Shown here: piece by piece, positions 1 to 5,164 of the stretch | Layout of the letters: each line of letters begins with the position of its first letter | Position numbering within the stretch: position 1 is the stretch's first letter | Assembly (NCBI GenBank): GCA_021793495.1 | Contig: JAJYSQ010000180.1 | Coordinates: 1-5,164, forward strand | Direction: 5' to 3' | DNA from: Actinomycetes bacterium | Lineage (GTDB): Bacteria; Actinomycetota; Actinomycetes; JAJYSQ01 | DNA length: 5,164 nucleotides | Notes under the pieces: model-generated | Told to the model about the DNA's origin: nothing | Databases searched by the model: none | What the model saw: only the letters and a program-made list of their open reading frames with translations | Translations under genes and position numbers: made by a program

Positions 1-624
1 GGTCGCGCGGAAGATGGCGTCCAGCGTGGACTGACCGGTGCCGTACCGGTTGTCGAACATGTGCTTGGTGTCGGTGTCGTTGACCGCGACCATCGGGAAC
101 CTCAGTGCACCGTCCTTGGCCATCTGGTGCAGCCGGATCACCCCGGTGGTGGTCTCCTCGCACCCGCCGAGGACCACGTCCAGCAGCTCGGTCCGCGAGG
201 TGTGCACGGTGTTGACCAGGTCACACCCGTCGTCGAACACCAGGTGCGGACGGATGTCCAGGGCAGCGTTGATGTGCGCGTAGTACCCGTCGCGGTCGAC
301 CGCGTTGCGGGCGAACACGCTGATGCCGTACTCGGCGACCAGGGCCGCGGCCGTGTCGTCCTGGGTGCTCAGCGGGTTCGAGGCGCACAACACCAGCTCC
401 GCTCCTCCGGCGACCAGGGTGCGCATCAGGTTGGCCGTCTCGGTGGTGACATGCATGCAGGCCGCGATCCGCACGCCGACGAAGGGACGCTCGACGGCGA
501 AGCGCTCCCGGATCTGTGCCAGGACGGGCATGTTGCGCTCCGCCCACTCGATGCGCCGGCGGCCGTCCTCGGCGAGGGCCAGGTCGGTCACGTCGTGTCG
601 GGGCAGCGTGCTGTGGTCGCTCAT
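1..624 (-). CDS. ahcY: S-adenosyl-L-homocysteine hydrolase, N-terminal part (partial, runs off window)
   Basis: Cytosolic NAD-dependent enzyme that reversibly splits S-adenosylhomocysteine into adenosine and homocysteine, relieving product inhibition of methyltransferases. The frame is open from ATG at 624 to base 1, giving 208 residues; the Rossmann NAD domain and C-terminus lie outside. Visible substrate-domain landmarks are ACMHVTTET (55-63; His58 and Thr60 match the active-site His/Thr), SNPLSTQDD (82-90), DDG with Asp132, EETTTG (156-161, Glu156), and [14 protein letters not shown] (182-195; Lys187 and Asp191 are the catalytic Lys/Asp). SNPLSTQDD and [11 protein letters not shown], and the lack of the roughly 40-residue insert between Asp132 and Glu156, mark the short archaeal/Thermotoga-like class (about 410-425 residues). 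The long class (about 490) is the one I recall for Mycobacterium. The start is supported by GAGGA at 633-629, 4 nt upstream. The gene begins 70 nt after the nickel permease on the same strand, so read-through is possible. Family assignment is firm. Confidence 0.96.
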   Translation of the reverse strand, partial: MSDHSTLPRHDVTDLALAEDGRRRIEWAERNMPVLAQIRERFAVERPFVGVRIAACMHVTTETANLMRTLVAGGAELVLCASNPLSTQDDTAAALVAEYGISVFARNAVDRDGYYAHINAALDIRPHLVFDDGCDLVNTVHTSRTELLDVVLGGCEETTTGVIRLHQMAKDGALRFPMVAVNDTDTKHMFDNRYGTGQSTLDAIFRAT

Positions 625-628
625 CGGG

Positions 629-633
629 TCCTC
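629..633 (-). promoter_or_regulatory. Ribosome binding site of ahcY
   Basis: GAGGA on the minus strand lies 4 nt upstream of the ATG at 624. The spacing is on the short side but the match to the anti-Shine-Dalgarno sequence is good, and it supports this start, which also agrees with the expected N-terminus of the family. Confidence 0.6.
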
Positions 634-661
634 GGGCTCGTGGGGTGGATGCTCGCGGGGT

Positions 662-675
662 GGGGCGGGAGCCCC
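662..675 (-). terminator. Small GC hairpin between the nickel permease gene and ahcY (weak candidate terminator)
   Basis: GGGGC-TCCC-GCCCC on the minus strand can form a 5-bp all-GC stem with a 4-nt loop, 19 nt past the permease stop codon. No U-tract follows. It could attenuate or end permease transcription, or be chance in GC-rich DNA. It lies within the short ahcY leader, so if it functions it would partly separate the two genes. Confidence 0.3.
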
Positions 676-694
676 GGGGTGCAGGATCCCGATT

Positions 695-1852
695 CTAGGC
701 GCGCCGCTGCGGCGCCTCGACGTCGATCGGCAACCAGGCCGGCGTCGGCGTCGGCGTCGGCGTGAACCGCTCTTCGATGCGCCCCAGCTTCCAGATCGCC
801 ACCGCCAACGCCCAGGTGACCACGAACAGCCCGACGATGATGAAACCGGCCTTGTTGATGTCGAAGCTTGCCAGCCAGCTCCAACCGGCGCCCCGCAGGT
901 GCAGCTCGGCGCCGATCAGGCCGAAGACCTCGATGCTGCCGATCAGCAGCGCCACAGCGATCGACAGGCCGGTGATCGTCAGGTTGTAGTACACCTTCCG
1001 CGCCGGGTTGGCGAACGCCCAGCCGTACGCGAAGTTCATGAACGTGCCGTCCAGAGAGTCCCACAGGCTCATCCCGGCGGCGAACAGGATCGGCAGGCAC
1101 AGGATCGCGTACCAGGGAAGCCCCTCGGTGGCGGCACCCGCGGTGGCGGCCAGCAACGCCACCTCGGTGGCGGTGTCGAAGCCCAGGCCGAACAGGACGC
1201 CCACCGGGTACATCTGCCAGGGGGCGTGGATCGAGCGCATCAGCCGGCCGAAGAACCGGTACATCAAGCCCCGGCTGAGCAGCTGCCGCTCGAACTCCTC
1301 CTCGGAGTACACGCCATGGCGCAGCGTGCGGAAGACCCTGAGGATCCCGACCAGGACCACGAGGTTCAGACCGGCGATGAGGTAGAGGAAGAGGCCGGAC
1401 ACCAGGGTGCCGAGGACGCCGCCGAAACTCTGCAGCCCGGAGTTCGAGTGCTGCACCTGACCGATCACCGCACGGGCGGCGACGGTCAGACCTACCCCGA
1501 GCAGGAAGACGATCGTGGAGTGCCCGAGGGAGAACCAGAATCCGACGGTCATCGGCCGACGGCCCTCGGCCATGAACTTCCGCGTGGTGTTGTCGATGGC
1601 CGAGATGTGATCGGCGTCGAAGGCGTGGCGCATGCCCAGGGTGTAGGCGGTGACCGCGACGCCGATGCCCAGGAGGCGGAAGTGGTGCGGCAGGATGACG
1701 GCGATGAAGATCCCCCAGCCGAGGACGTGCAGGCCGAGCACGGCCAGCCCCATGTAGCCCGCACGCCGCCACTCGGCGGGGGTCAGGCTGGCGCGCAGCC
1801 GGGCCAGGCGGCTGGTGCCCTGTGGGTCGATGGTCAGCGCAGAGACGGGCAT
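695..1852 (-). CDS. Nickel/cobalt transporter, NiCoT (HoxN/NixA) family
   Basis: Inner-membrane permease of 385 residues, predicted to import Ni2+ and/or Co2+ with high affinity for metalloenzymes or cobalamin. All family signatures are visible: [18 protein letters not shown] (75-92, TM2, with the metal-selecting His/Asp residues), FSLGHSTIV (107-115, TM3), LGFDTATE (223-230, TM5) and [10 protein letters not shown] (260-269, TM6). Strongly hydrophobic stretches occur around 35-54, 60-74, 103-129, 144-171, 215-240, 247-265, 288-313 and 334-354, consistent with the usual eight membrane segments. A hydrophilic loop rich in Arg/Glu (172-210) follows TM4, as in the family. Length is typical. The ATG at 1852 is preceded by GAGGAG at 1868-1863. 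The tail carries a Thr-Pro repeat (364-371) encoded by a 6-bp tandem repeat, likely cytoplasmic and non-essential. A Nur-box-like palindrome lies 76 nt upstream, which favours nickel as substrate, but Ni versus Co preference cannot be read from sequence alone. Confidence 0.95.
   Translation of the reverse strand: MPVSALTIDPQGTSRLARLRASLTPAEWRRAGYMGLAVLGLHVLGWGIFIAVILPHHFRLLGIGVAVTAYTLGMRHAFDADHISAIDNTTRKFMAEGRRPMTVGFWFSLGHSTIVFLLGVGLTVAARAVIGQVQHSNSGLQSFGGVLGTLVSGLFLYLIAGLNLVVLVGILRVFRTLRHGVYSEEEFERQLLSRGLMYRFFGRLMRSIHAPWQMYPVGVLFGLGFDTATEVALLAATAGAATEGLPWYAILCLPILFAAGMSLWDSLDGTFMNFAYGWAFANPARKVYYNLTITGLSIAVALLIGSIEVFGLIGAELHLRGAGWSWLASFDINKAGFIIVGLFVVTWALAVAIWKLGRIEERFTPTPTPTPAWLPIDVEAPQRRA
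741..764. repeat. 6-bp tandem repeat encoding a Thr-Pro run
   Basis: The unit ggcgtc occurs four times in a row (the last copy ends in g) on the plus strand. Read on the minus strand it gives alternating ACG CCG codons, a (Thr-Pro)4 segment at residues 364-371 in the C-terminal tail of the nickel permease. Because the unit is two codons long, copy-number change would alter tail length without breaking the frame. Confidence 0.85.
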
Positions 1853-1862
1853 GGTCGGCCAG

Positions 1863-1868
1863 CTCCTC
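1863..1868 (-). promoter_or_regulatory. Ribosome binding site of the nickel permease gene
   Basis: GAGGAG on the minus strand ends 10 nt before the ATG at 1852. It is a strong Shine-Dalgarno match and fixes the start codon. Confidence 0.7.
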
Positions 1869-1918
1869 GTCGCGGTCCGGTCATCGGAGGCCTCGGCGAC
1901 GACCGCCCAGGCGTGACC

Positions 1919-1946
1919 AGTCTATGTAGTTGCACATGATGTGCAA
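1919..1946 (-). promoter_or_regulatory. Candidate promoter of the nickel permease gene
   Basis: On the minus strand TTGCAC (1946-1941) resembles a -35 hexamer and TAGACT (1924-1919) fits the actinobacterial TAnnnT -10 pattern, with 16 nt between them. This would place transcription start near 1912 and give a leader of about 60 nt. An alternative -10, TACATA at 1928-1923, has poorer spacing. The proposed -35 sits inside the 1929-1947 palindrome, as expected for repression by occlusion. This is pattern matching in short sequence and is moderately supported. Confidence 0.45.
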
Positions 1947-1947
1947 C
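1929..1947. promoter_or_regulatory. Perfect 19-bp palindrome, probable Nur-type (nickel-responsive Fur family) operator
   Basis: GTTGCACAT-G-ATGTGCAAC is a perfect 9-1-9 inverted repeat, notably AT-richer than its surroundings. Its core TTGCAC-N5-GTGCAA has the same half-sites and spacing as the Nur box described in Streptomyces (roughly TTGCAA-N5-TTGCAA). Nur is the nickel-dependent Fur-family repressor of nickel uptake genes. The site lies 76 nt upstream of a NiCoT permease start and overlaps its likely -35 element. The palindrome is seen directly; the regulator is inferred from motif and context. Another dyad-binding repressor remains possible. Confidence 0.7.
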
Positions 1948-1981
1948 AGGGGCGCACGGCGGTCCGCGGCCGCGCGCCCCT
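1948..1981 (-). terminator. Strong GC hairpin terminator after the cation efflux gene
   Basis: On the minus strand AGGGGCGC (1981-1974) pairs perfectly with GCGCCCCT (1955-1948), an 8-bp stem closing an 18-nt region that itself contains GCGG-A-CCGC (1967-1959). It begins 6 nt after the CDF stop codon at 1988 and abuts the Nur-like palindrome. No U-tract is present, only GTT, which is common for intrinsic terminators of high-GC actinomycetes. It likely insulates the nickel permease promoter from the upstream operon. Confidence 0.65.
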
Positions 1982-1987
1982 GCCGGG

Positions 1988-2905
1988 CTACCCCTGCTGA
2001 CGGTCGATGTCGGGCTCCAGGTAGATCGGGCCGACCGCCGGGACCGCGATCCGTACCCGAGACTCCGCCGCGTCGATCACCCGCGCCACGGTGGCCGCCG
2101 AGTCCTCGGCCCGTACGGCGATCTTCGCGGCCACCAGCAGCTGGTCCGGCGCCACGTAGAGGGTGCGCAGGTGCACGACCCGCTCGACCTCGGCGGCGTC
2201 CACGAGCGCGTGGTGGATGCGGGCCACGTCGGCCGGGCTCGCGCCCTCCCCGACCAGCAGGCTGGAGATCTCCACAGCGAGCACCACGGCGATCACCACC
2301 AGCAGCAGCCCGATCGCCAGCGTGCCGGCCGCGTCGAACCGGCCGTCCCCGGTGAGCACGCTCAGGACGACACCGATCAACGCCAGCACCAGCCCGACCA
2401 GTGCTCCCACGTCCTCCAGCAGCACCACCGGCAGCTCGGGGGCCTTGGCGGTGCGGATGAAGTCGACCCAGCCTCGGCCGGCTCGGCTCGGACCGGCCTC
2501 ACGCACCGCGGTGCGCAGCGAGAGCCCCTCCAGGACCATGGCCGCCATCAGCACCCCGATCGCCCACCCGGGGTCGCTGATCCGCCCCGGGTGGACCAGC
2601 TTGTGCCACCCCTCGTCGATCGCGAACAACCCGCCCAGGCTGAACAGGACGATCGAGACGATGAACGCGTAGACGTAGCGAACCCGGCCGTACCCGAAGG
2701 GGTGCTCCTCGCTGGCGGCACGACGCGCCCGCCGACCGCCGACGAGCAGCAGAACCTGGTTGCCCGAGTCGGCCAGGGAGTGCACGCCTTCGGCAGCCAA
2801 CGCCCCTGCCCCGGTGACCGCGAACGCGGCGAACTTGGCCGCAGCGATGCCGAGGTTCGCCGCGAGCGCGGCGAGCACCGCCTTGGCGCTGCCCTCGGCG
2901 CTCAT
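1988..2905 (-). CDS. Cation diffusion facilitator family transporter (divalent metal efflux)
   Basis: Inner-membrane protein of 305 residues expected to export a divalent metal (Zn2+, Co2+, Ni2+, Fe2+ or Mn2+) in exchange for protons. Landmarks are an N-terminal membrane segment (8-32); GVHSLADSGNQ (40-50) with the TM2 metal-site His42 and Asp46; the loop EEHPFGYGRVRYVYAF (66-81), typical of the family; further membrane segments near 81-96, 113-130, 158-184 and 195-217; and LLEDVGALVG (162-171), where Glu164/Asp165 replace the HxxxD found in TM5 of zinc exporters such as ZitB. This ED form resembles the SLC30A9-like branch, so zinc should not be assumed. A cytoplasmic domain (about 220-301) ends in IYLEPDID. 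There is no His-rich loop. ATG 2905 is the only usable start, because an in-frame stop lies at 2956-2954 with no start codon between. The gene starts 76 nt after the isomerase gene and may belong to the same transcript. Confidence 0.92.
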   Translation of the reverse strand: MSAEGSAKAVLAALAANLGIAAAKFAAFAVTGAGALAAEGVHSLADSGNQVLLLVGGRRARRAASEEHPFGYGRVRYVYAFIVSIVLFSLGGLFAIDEGWHKLVHPGRISDPGWAIGVLMAAMVLEGLSLRTAVREAGPSRAGRGWVDFIRTAKAPELPVVLLEDVGALVGLVLALIGVVLSVLTGDGRFDAAGTLAIGLLLVVIAVVLAVEISSLLVGEGASPADVARIHHALVDAAEVERVVHLRTLYVAPDQLLVAAKIAVRAEDSAATVARVIDAAESRVRIAVPAVGPIYLEPDIDRQQG

Positions 2906-2981
2906 GCTCCACCGGGTGTGGTCGTGGACCCGCCCGCGACGGCCCCCTGCCGGTCAGCACCCACCGTCGCCACCCTGCCCG
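2906..2981 (-). promoter_or_regulatory. 76-nt gap between isomerase and CDF genes, with a closely spaced Shine-Dalgarno
   Basis: The gap holds GGTGGAG at 2913-2907, only 1 nt from the CDF ATG, closer than the usual 5-10 nt. I see no convincing hairpin terminator or -35/-10 pair, so read-through from the manB operon is the simplest reading. An imperfect 13-bp direct repeat (2945-2957 and 2973-2985, 12 of 13 identical) is present without obvious role. Confidence 0.35.
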
Positions 2982-4076
2982 TCAGCTCGTGGCCTTCAGC
3001 TCATCGATGGGCCGGATCGGTGTCGGGTCGGTGCCGTACCCCACGGCGAGGTAGACGCTGGCGAAGTCGACCAGCCCGACCAGCCCGACCAGCCGCTCGA
3101 CCACACCGCCCGGCTCGGTGGCCAGCTCGGAGACCCCCACCTCGCGTCCGGCGGCCAGCGCGCGGATCCCCCGGCGCCGGTCAGCCAGGCTGGGGTGCTC
3201 CGCGTCGTCGGCCAGCAGGACCAGACGCAACCGACGACCTTGGTCGCCCGACGCGGCCCACGGACCGTCCAAGCACACCACCTGGTTGTGCGCGACCTCG
3301 GGCAGCGTCCCGTGCACCCCCGGGTACTTCGCGTTCTCCGCCAGCTGGCAGACCGCTCGGTAGGCAGCGACCCCCCCGACCGCGCCGGTCCCCCAGAACA
3401 TCGGCAGCGTGTCCGCCAGCTCGAGCGCCAGCGTCTTGGCCGGGTTGACCAGCGTCGGTGCCGGCGGGGCGCAGGCCAGGGCCAGCGCGTCCAGCCGGTC
3501 GGCGGCCGCGGTGAGCTGTGTGCCGGGTACGTGGGCCAGCTCCAGCGCGTCGGCCAGCACGAGCAACGGGGTGGCCAAGGCCCACAGTGCGGCGCGCGGT
3601 GCCATGCCGGGAAGCTCGACCGGCAGGTGCAGGCCATGGGCCGCCTCGCAGGCCTCAGCCAGCGGAGAACCCGGGGCCGCGACCGCGACCACCCGGGCAC
3701 CACGGCGAGCCGCGTCGGCGAACATGCCGAGCGTCTCCTCGGTGCGTCCGGAGAACGAGACCGCGATCACCAGGTCGGCGCTGCCCACCCAGCCGGGCAG
3801 CGCGAGCTCCCGGACCACGACCACCGGTACCGGACACCCGGTGCCGCACACCGCGGCGAGCACGTCACCGGCGATACCAGACCCACCCATGCCCACCACG
3901 ACCACCGCCCGTGGACGCCCATCGACCAGCACCGGGTCCAGGACGGTGTCCGCGGCCACCTGCTGGCCCTGACGCAGGTGTGCACCGGCCTCGGCCACCG
4001 CGGCAAGCATGCCGCCGGGGTCCAGCACGGCGAGCGCCTCGGGATCGTCGAGCCGCGTGGCGTCGAAGCTGGTCAC
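2982..4076 (-). CDS. SIS-domain sugar-phosphate isomerase, bifunctional phosphoglucose/phosphomannose isomerase type
   Basis: Cytosolic protein of 364 residues, predicted to interconvert fructose-6-P with glucose-6-P and/or mannose-6-P. The first SIS domain contains VVGMGGSGIAGD (60-71) and the phosphosugar motif VSFSGRTEET (106-115). The second (about 205-364) contains ENAKYPGVHGTLPEVAHNQ (247-265) and ends in DPTPIRPIDELK (350-361). Glu247 and His263 are 16 residues apart, the same spacing as the catalytic Glu203 and His219 that I recall for the Pyrobaculum aerophilum enzyme. Mycobacterial and streptomycete homologues beside manB are often annotated only as SIS or TobH-like. Start: the frame is open up to 4280, but the extra 68 codons overlie the Trm112 gene and have antisense-like Arg/Pro/Gly-rich composition. 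GTG at 4076 forms a GTGA overlap with the Trm112 stop and gives a sensible N-terminus (VTSFDATRLDD). Translational coupling is likely. Fold is firm; catalytic activity is inferred. Confidence 0.9.
   Translation of the reverse strand: MTSFDATRLDDPEALAVLDPGGMLAAVAEAGAHLRQGQQVAADTVLDPVLVDGRPRAVVVVGMGGSGIAGDVLAAVCGTGCPVPVVVVRELALPGWVGSADLVIAVSFSGRTEETLGMFADAARRGARVVAVAAPGSPLAEACEAAHGLHLPVELPGMAPRAALWALATPLLVLADALELAHVPGTQLTAAADRLDALALACAPPAPTLVNPAKTLALELADTLPMFWGTGAVGGVAAYRAVCQLAENAKYPGVHGTLPEVAHNQVVCLDGPWAASGDQGRRLRLVLLADDAEHPSLADRRRGIRALAAGREVGVSELATEPGGVVERLVGLVGLVDFASVYLAVGYGTDPTPIRPIDELKATS
3069..3094. repeat. 9-bp tandem repeat within the isomerase gene
   Basis: The unit gaccagccc occurs twice plus an 8-base third copy. 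On the minus strand it encodes the repeated Leu-Val-Gly in RLVGLVGLVDF (329-338), within a predicted helix of the C-terminal SIS domain. It keeps the frame and looks like a local codon-level duplication. Confidence 0.75.
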
Positions 4077-4273
4077 GACGCGGCCGGCCGGGCCTCGTCG
4101 ACCAGCAGGATCGGGATGTCCTCGCGGACCGGGTAGGCCAGCCGGCATGCGGTGCACACCAGCTCTCCGGGCGTTCCCGGCAGCCCGGGCTCCGGGCCGA
4201 GGTCCACCGGGCGCAGCTCGCCGTGGCAGGCCGGGCAGACCAGGATCGCCATCAGGTCGGGGTCGAGGTTCAC
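4073..4273 (-). CDS. Trm112-family zinc-ribbon protein
   Basis: Small protein of 66 residues. Two Cys pairs, CPAC (13-16) and CTAC (40-43), form a zinc ribbon, followed by the family-typical LAYPVREDIPILLVDEA (45-61). In eukaryotes and archaea Trm112 is an obligate partner that stabilises SAM-dependent methyltransferases acting on tRNA, rRNA and release factors. Bacterial short forms (YcaR-like) are common but their partners are mostly unknown. The GTG at 4273 overlaps the upstream phosphomannomutase stop by 4 nt (GTGA), and its own TGA overlaps the GTG of the isomerase gene in the same way. This points to one operon with coupled translation. The longer open frame upstream to 4405 is rejected because it lies inside the mutase gene. 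From memory, this small gene between manB and the SIS gene recurs in actinomycetes; a role in mannose metabolism is not established. Confidence 0.88.
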   Translation of the reverse strand: MNLDPDLMAILVCPACHGELRPVDLGPEPGLPGTPGELVCTACRLAYPVREDIPILLVDEARPAAS

Positions 4274-5164
4274 GCCGCACCTGCCAGGGCGGACCGGACC
4301 AGGGCGAGCACGTCGTCGCGGACCCCCGCCATCTGCGTCGCCGTGTCGGCTTCCACGTTCAGCCGCAGCAGCGGCTCGGTGTTCGACGCGCGCAGGTTGA
4401 ACCACCAGTCCGGCGCGGACACGGTCAGCCCGTCCAGGTGATCCACCTCGACCGCGCTCCGCCCGGCGTAAGCGGCTTCGACGCTGGCGCTGACGGCGAC
4501 CGGGTCGGCCGCCGTGGTGTTGATCTCTCCGGAGTCGGCGTACCGCTGATAGCCCACCAGCAGGCTGGACAGAGTGGTGCCGGCCGGGGCGGCGGCCAGC
4601 TCGGCCAGCACGTGCAGGGCCGCCAACATGCCCGAGTCGGCCCGCCAGAAGTCACGGAAGTAGAAGTGTCCGGAGTGCTCCCCGCCGAAGACCGCGCCGG
4701 TACGCGCCATCTCCGCCTTGATGAACGAGTGCCCGACCCGGGTACGGACGGGGATCCCGCCGTGCTCACGGATCACCTCCGGTACGGCCCGCGAGGTGAT
4801 CAGGTTGTGGATGACCGTCGAACCCGGATGGCGGTCCAGCTCGCGGACCGCGATCAGCGCGGCCAGTGTCGACGGCGAGACGGCCTGGCCACGCTCGTCG
4901 ACGACGAAGCAGCGATCCGCATCTCCGTCGAAGGCCAACCCGAGATCCGCCTCGTGCGCACGTACCCCGGCCTGCAGGTCGACGAGGTTGGCCGGGTCGA
5001 TCGGGTTCGCCTCGTGGTGCGGGAAGGTGCCATCCAGCTCGAAGTACAGCGGGATGACCGTGACCGGCAGGCCAGCGAAGACCGTGGGAGCCGTGTACCC
5101 GCCCATGCCGTTGCCGGCGTCGATCACCACGGTCAGCGGGCGGGCACCGGACAGGTCGACCAGT
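4270..5164 (-). CDS. manB: Phosphomannomutase/phosphoglucomutase, C-terminal part (partial, 5' end outside window)
   Basis: Cytosolic alpha-D-phosphohexomutase converting mannose-6-P to mannose-1-P (and often glucose-6-P to glucose-1-P), feeding GDP-mannose for mannolipids, glycans or exopolysaccharide. The frame is open to the window edge; 297 residues are visible of a usual 450 or so. A GTG at 5130 is only an internal Val codon, since coding continues upstream as ...DLSGARPLTVVIDAGNGMGG. The catalytic phosphoserine loop lies outside. Visible motifs, numbered from the first full codon, are the Mg2+ loop LAFDGDADR (76-84), the sugar-binding loop FGGEHSGHFYFRDFW (159-173) and the C-terminal phosphate-binding loop NLRASNTEPLLRL (256-268), covering domains II (part), III and IV in order. 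All look intact. Mannose versus glucose preference cannot be told from these motifs, so the symbol rests on the family and the neighbouring isomerase. The stop overlaps the Trm112 start (GTGA). Confidence 0.94.
   Translation of the reverse strand, partial: LVDLSGARPLTVVIDAGNGMGGYTAPTVFAGLPVTVIPLYFELDGTFPHHEANPIDPANLVDLQAGVRAHEADLGLAFDGDADRCFVVDERGQAVSPSTLAALIAVRELDRHPGSTVIHNLITSRAVPEVIREHGGIPVRTRVGHSFIKAEMARTGAVFGGEHSGHFYFRDFWRADSGMLAALHVLAELAAAPAGTTLSSLLVGYQRYADSGEINTTAADPVAVSASVEAAYAGRSAVEVDHLDGLTVSAPDWWFNLRASNTEPLLRLNVEADTATQMAGVRDDVLALVRSALAGAA

Noticed and set aside
625..694. SAH riboswitch upstream of ahcY
   Set aside because: The 70-nt gap does not show the conserved SAH-riboswitch core or its pseudoknot pairing; only a small hairpin and a direct repeat are seen.
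305..1939. 544-codon open frame on the plus strand
   Set aside because: Lies antisense to the well-supported NiCoT and ahcY genes; its Arg/Gln/Asp/Gly-rich translation has no recognisable domain and is the usual open antisense frame of high-GC DNA.
1853..1987. Cobalamin riboswitch upstream of the Ni/Co permease
   Set aside because: The gap of 135 nt already holds a terminator and promoter, is too short for a full cobalamin aptamer, and no B12-box-like sequence was seen.
2945..2985. 13-bp imperfect direct repeat around the isomerase stop codon
   Set aside because: 12 of 13 identical with a 28-nt offset, but one copy overlaps coding sequence, there is no dyad, and similar GC-rich matches occur by chance.
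2171..4136. Long plus-strand frames (2171-3448 and 2760-4136)
   Set aside because: Antisense shadows of the CDF and SIS genes; Arg/Pro/His/Gln-rich composition, no motifs, no ribosome binding sites.
4077..4280. N-terminal extension of the isomerase to 4280
   Set aside because: The added 68 residues overlay the Trm112 gene out of frame, are Arg/Pro/Gly-rich, and are not needed by the SIS fold; GTG 4076 fits the overlap pattern.
5128..5130. GTG at 5130 as start of the mutase
   Set aside because: The frame continues upstream with family-like sequence (LSGARPLTVVIDAGNG), and the phosphoserine domain must precede it.
1..5164. Mobile element, CRISPR array, tRNA/rRNA, or defence/phage system
   Set aside because: No transposase, integrase, spaced repeats, RNA gene or toxin/nuclease domains seen; all genes are metabolic or transport genes with uniform composition.

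Overview
The window is high-GC DNA with strong third-position G/C bias, several GTG starts and stop/start overlaps, as expected of an actinomycete (Actinomycetota). All six supported genes lie on the minus strand, so transcription runs from position 5164 toward 1. From memory, the order manB / Trm112-like / SIS-domain isomerase ... ahcY resembles the mannose-phosphate to S-adenosylhomocysteinase neighbourhood of Mycobacterium and Streptomyces. Genus cannot be named.

Layout in transcription order: (1) 5164-4270, the C-terminal two thirds of a phosphomannomutase/phosphoglucomutase; its 5' end is outside the window. (2) 4273-4073, a 66-residue Trm112-type zinc-ribbon protein. (3) 4076-2982, a SIS-domain protein of the bifunctional phosphoglucose/phosphomannose isomerase type. 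Genes 1-3 are chained by two 4-nt GTGA overlaps and are almost certainly one operon. (4) After 76 nt, 2905-1988, a cation diffusion facilitator (metal efflux) protein. (5) A strong GC hairpin (1981-1948) ends this unit. (6) Next to it is a perfect 19-bp palindrome (1947-1929) that matches the layout of the actinobacterial nickel-responsive Nur box and overlaps a plausible promoter. (7) 1852-695, a nickel/cobalt permease of the NiCoT (HoxN/NixA) family. (8) 624-1, the N-terminal 208 residues of S-adenosylhomocysteine hydrolase, of the short archaeal/Thermotoga-like type; it runs off the window.

Functionally, genes 1-3 interconvert hexose phosphates (glucose-6-P, fructose-6-P, mannose-6-P, mannose-1-P) for GDP-mannose and envelope glycans. 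The isomerase keeps the Glu and His expected of an active phosphoglucose/phosphomannose isomerase, and no classical manA is seen beside it. The two transporters handle divalent metals in opposite directions, export by the CDF protein and import by NiCoT. AhcY removes the S-adenosylhomocysteine left by methylation reactions.

I see no mobile element, CRISPR array, RNA gene, phage or defence gene, and no clearly novel multi-gene system. The best leads are the Nur-like operator at the nickel permease, the intact isomerase catalytic pair without a neighbouring manA, and the short-type AhcY. No intergenic stretch exceeds 300 bases; the longest (1853-1987) is filled by the terminator and regulatory region.
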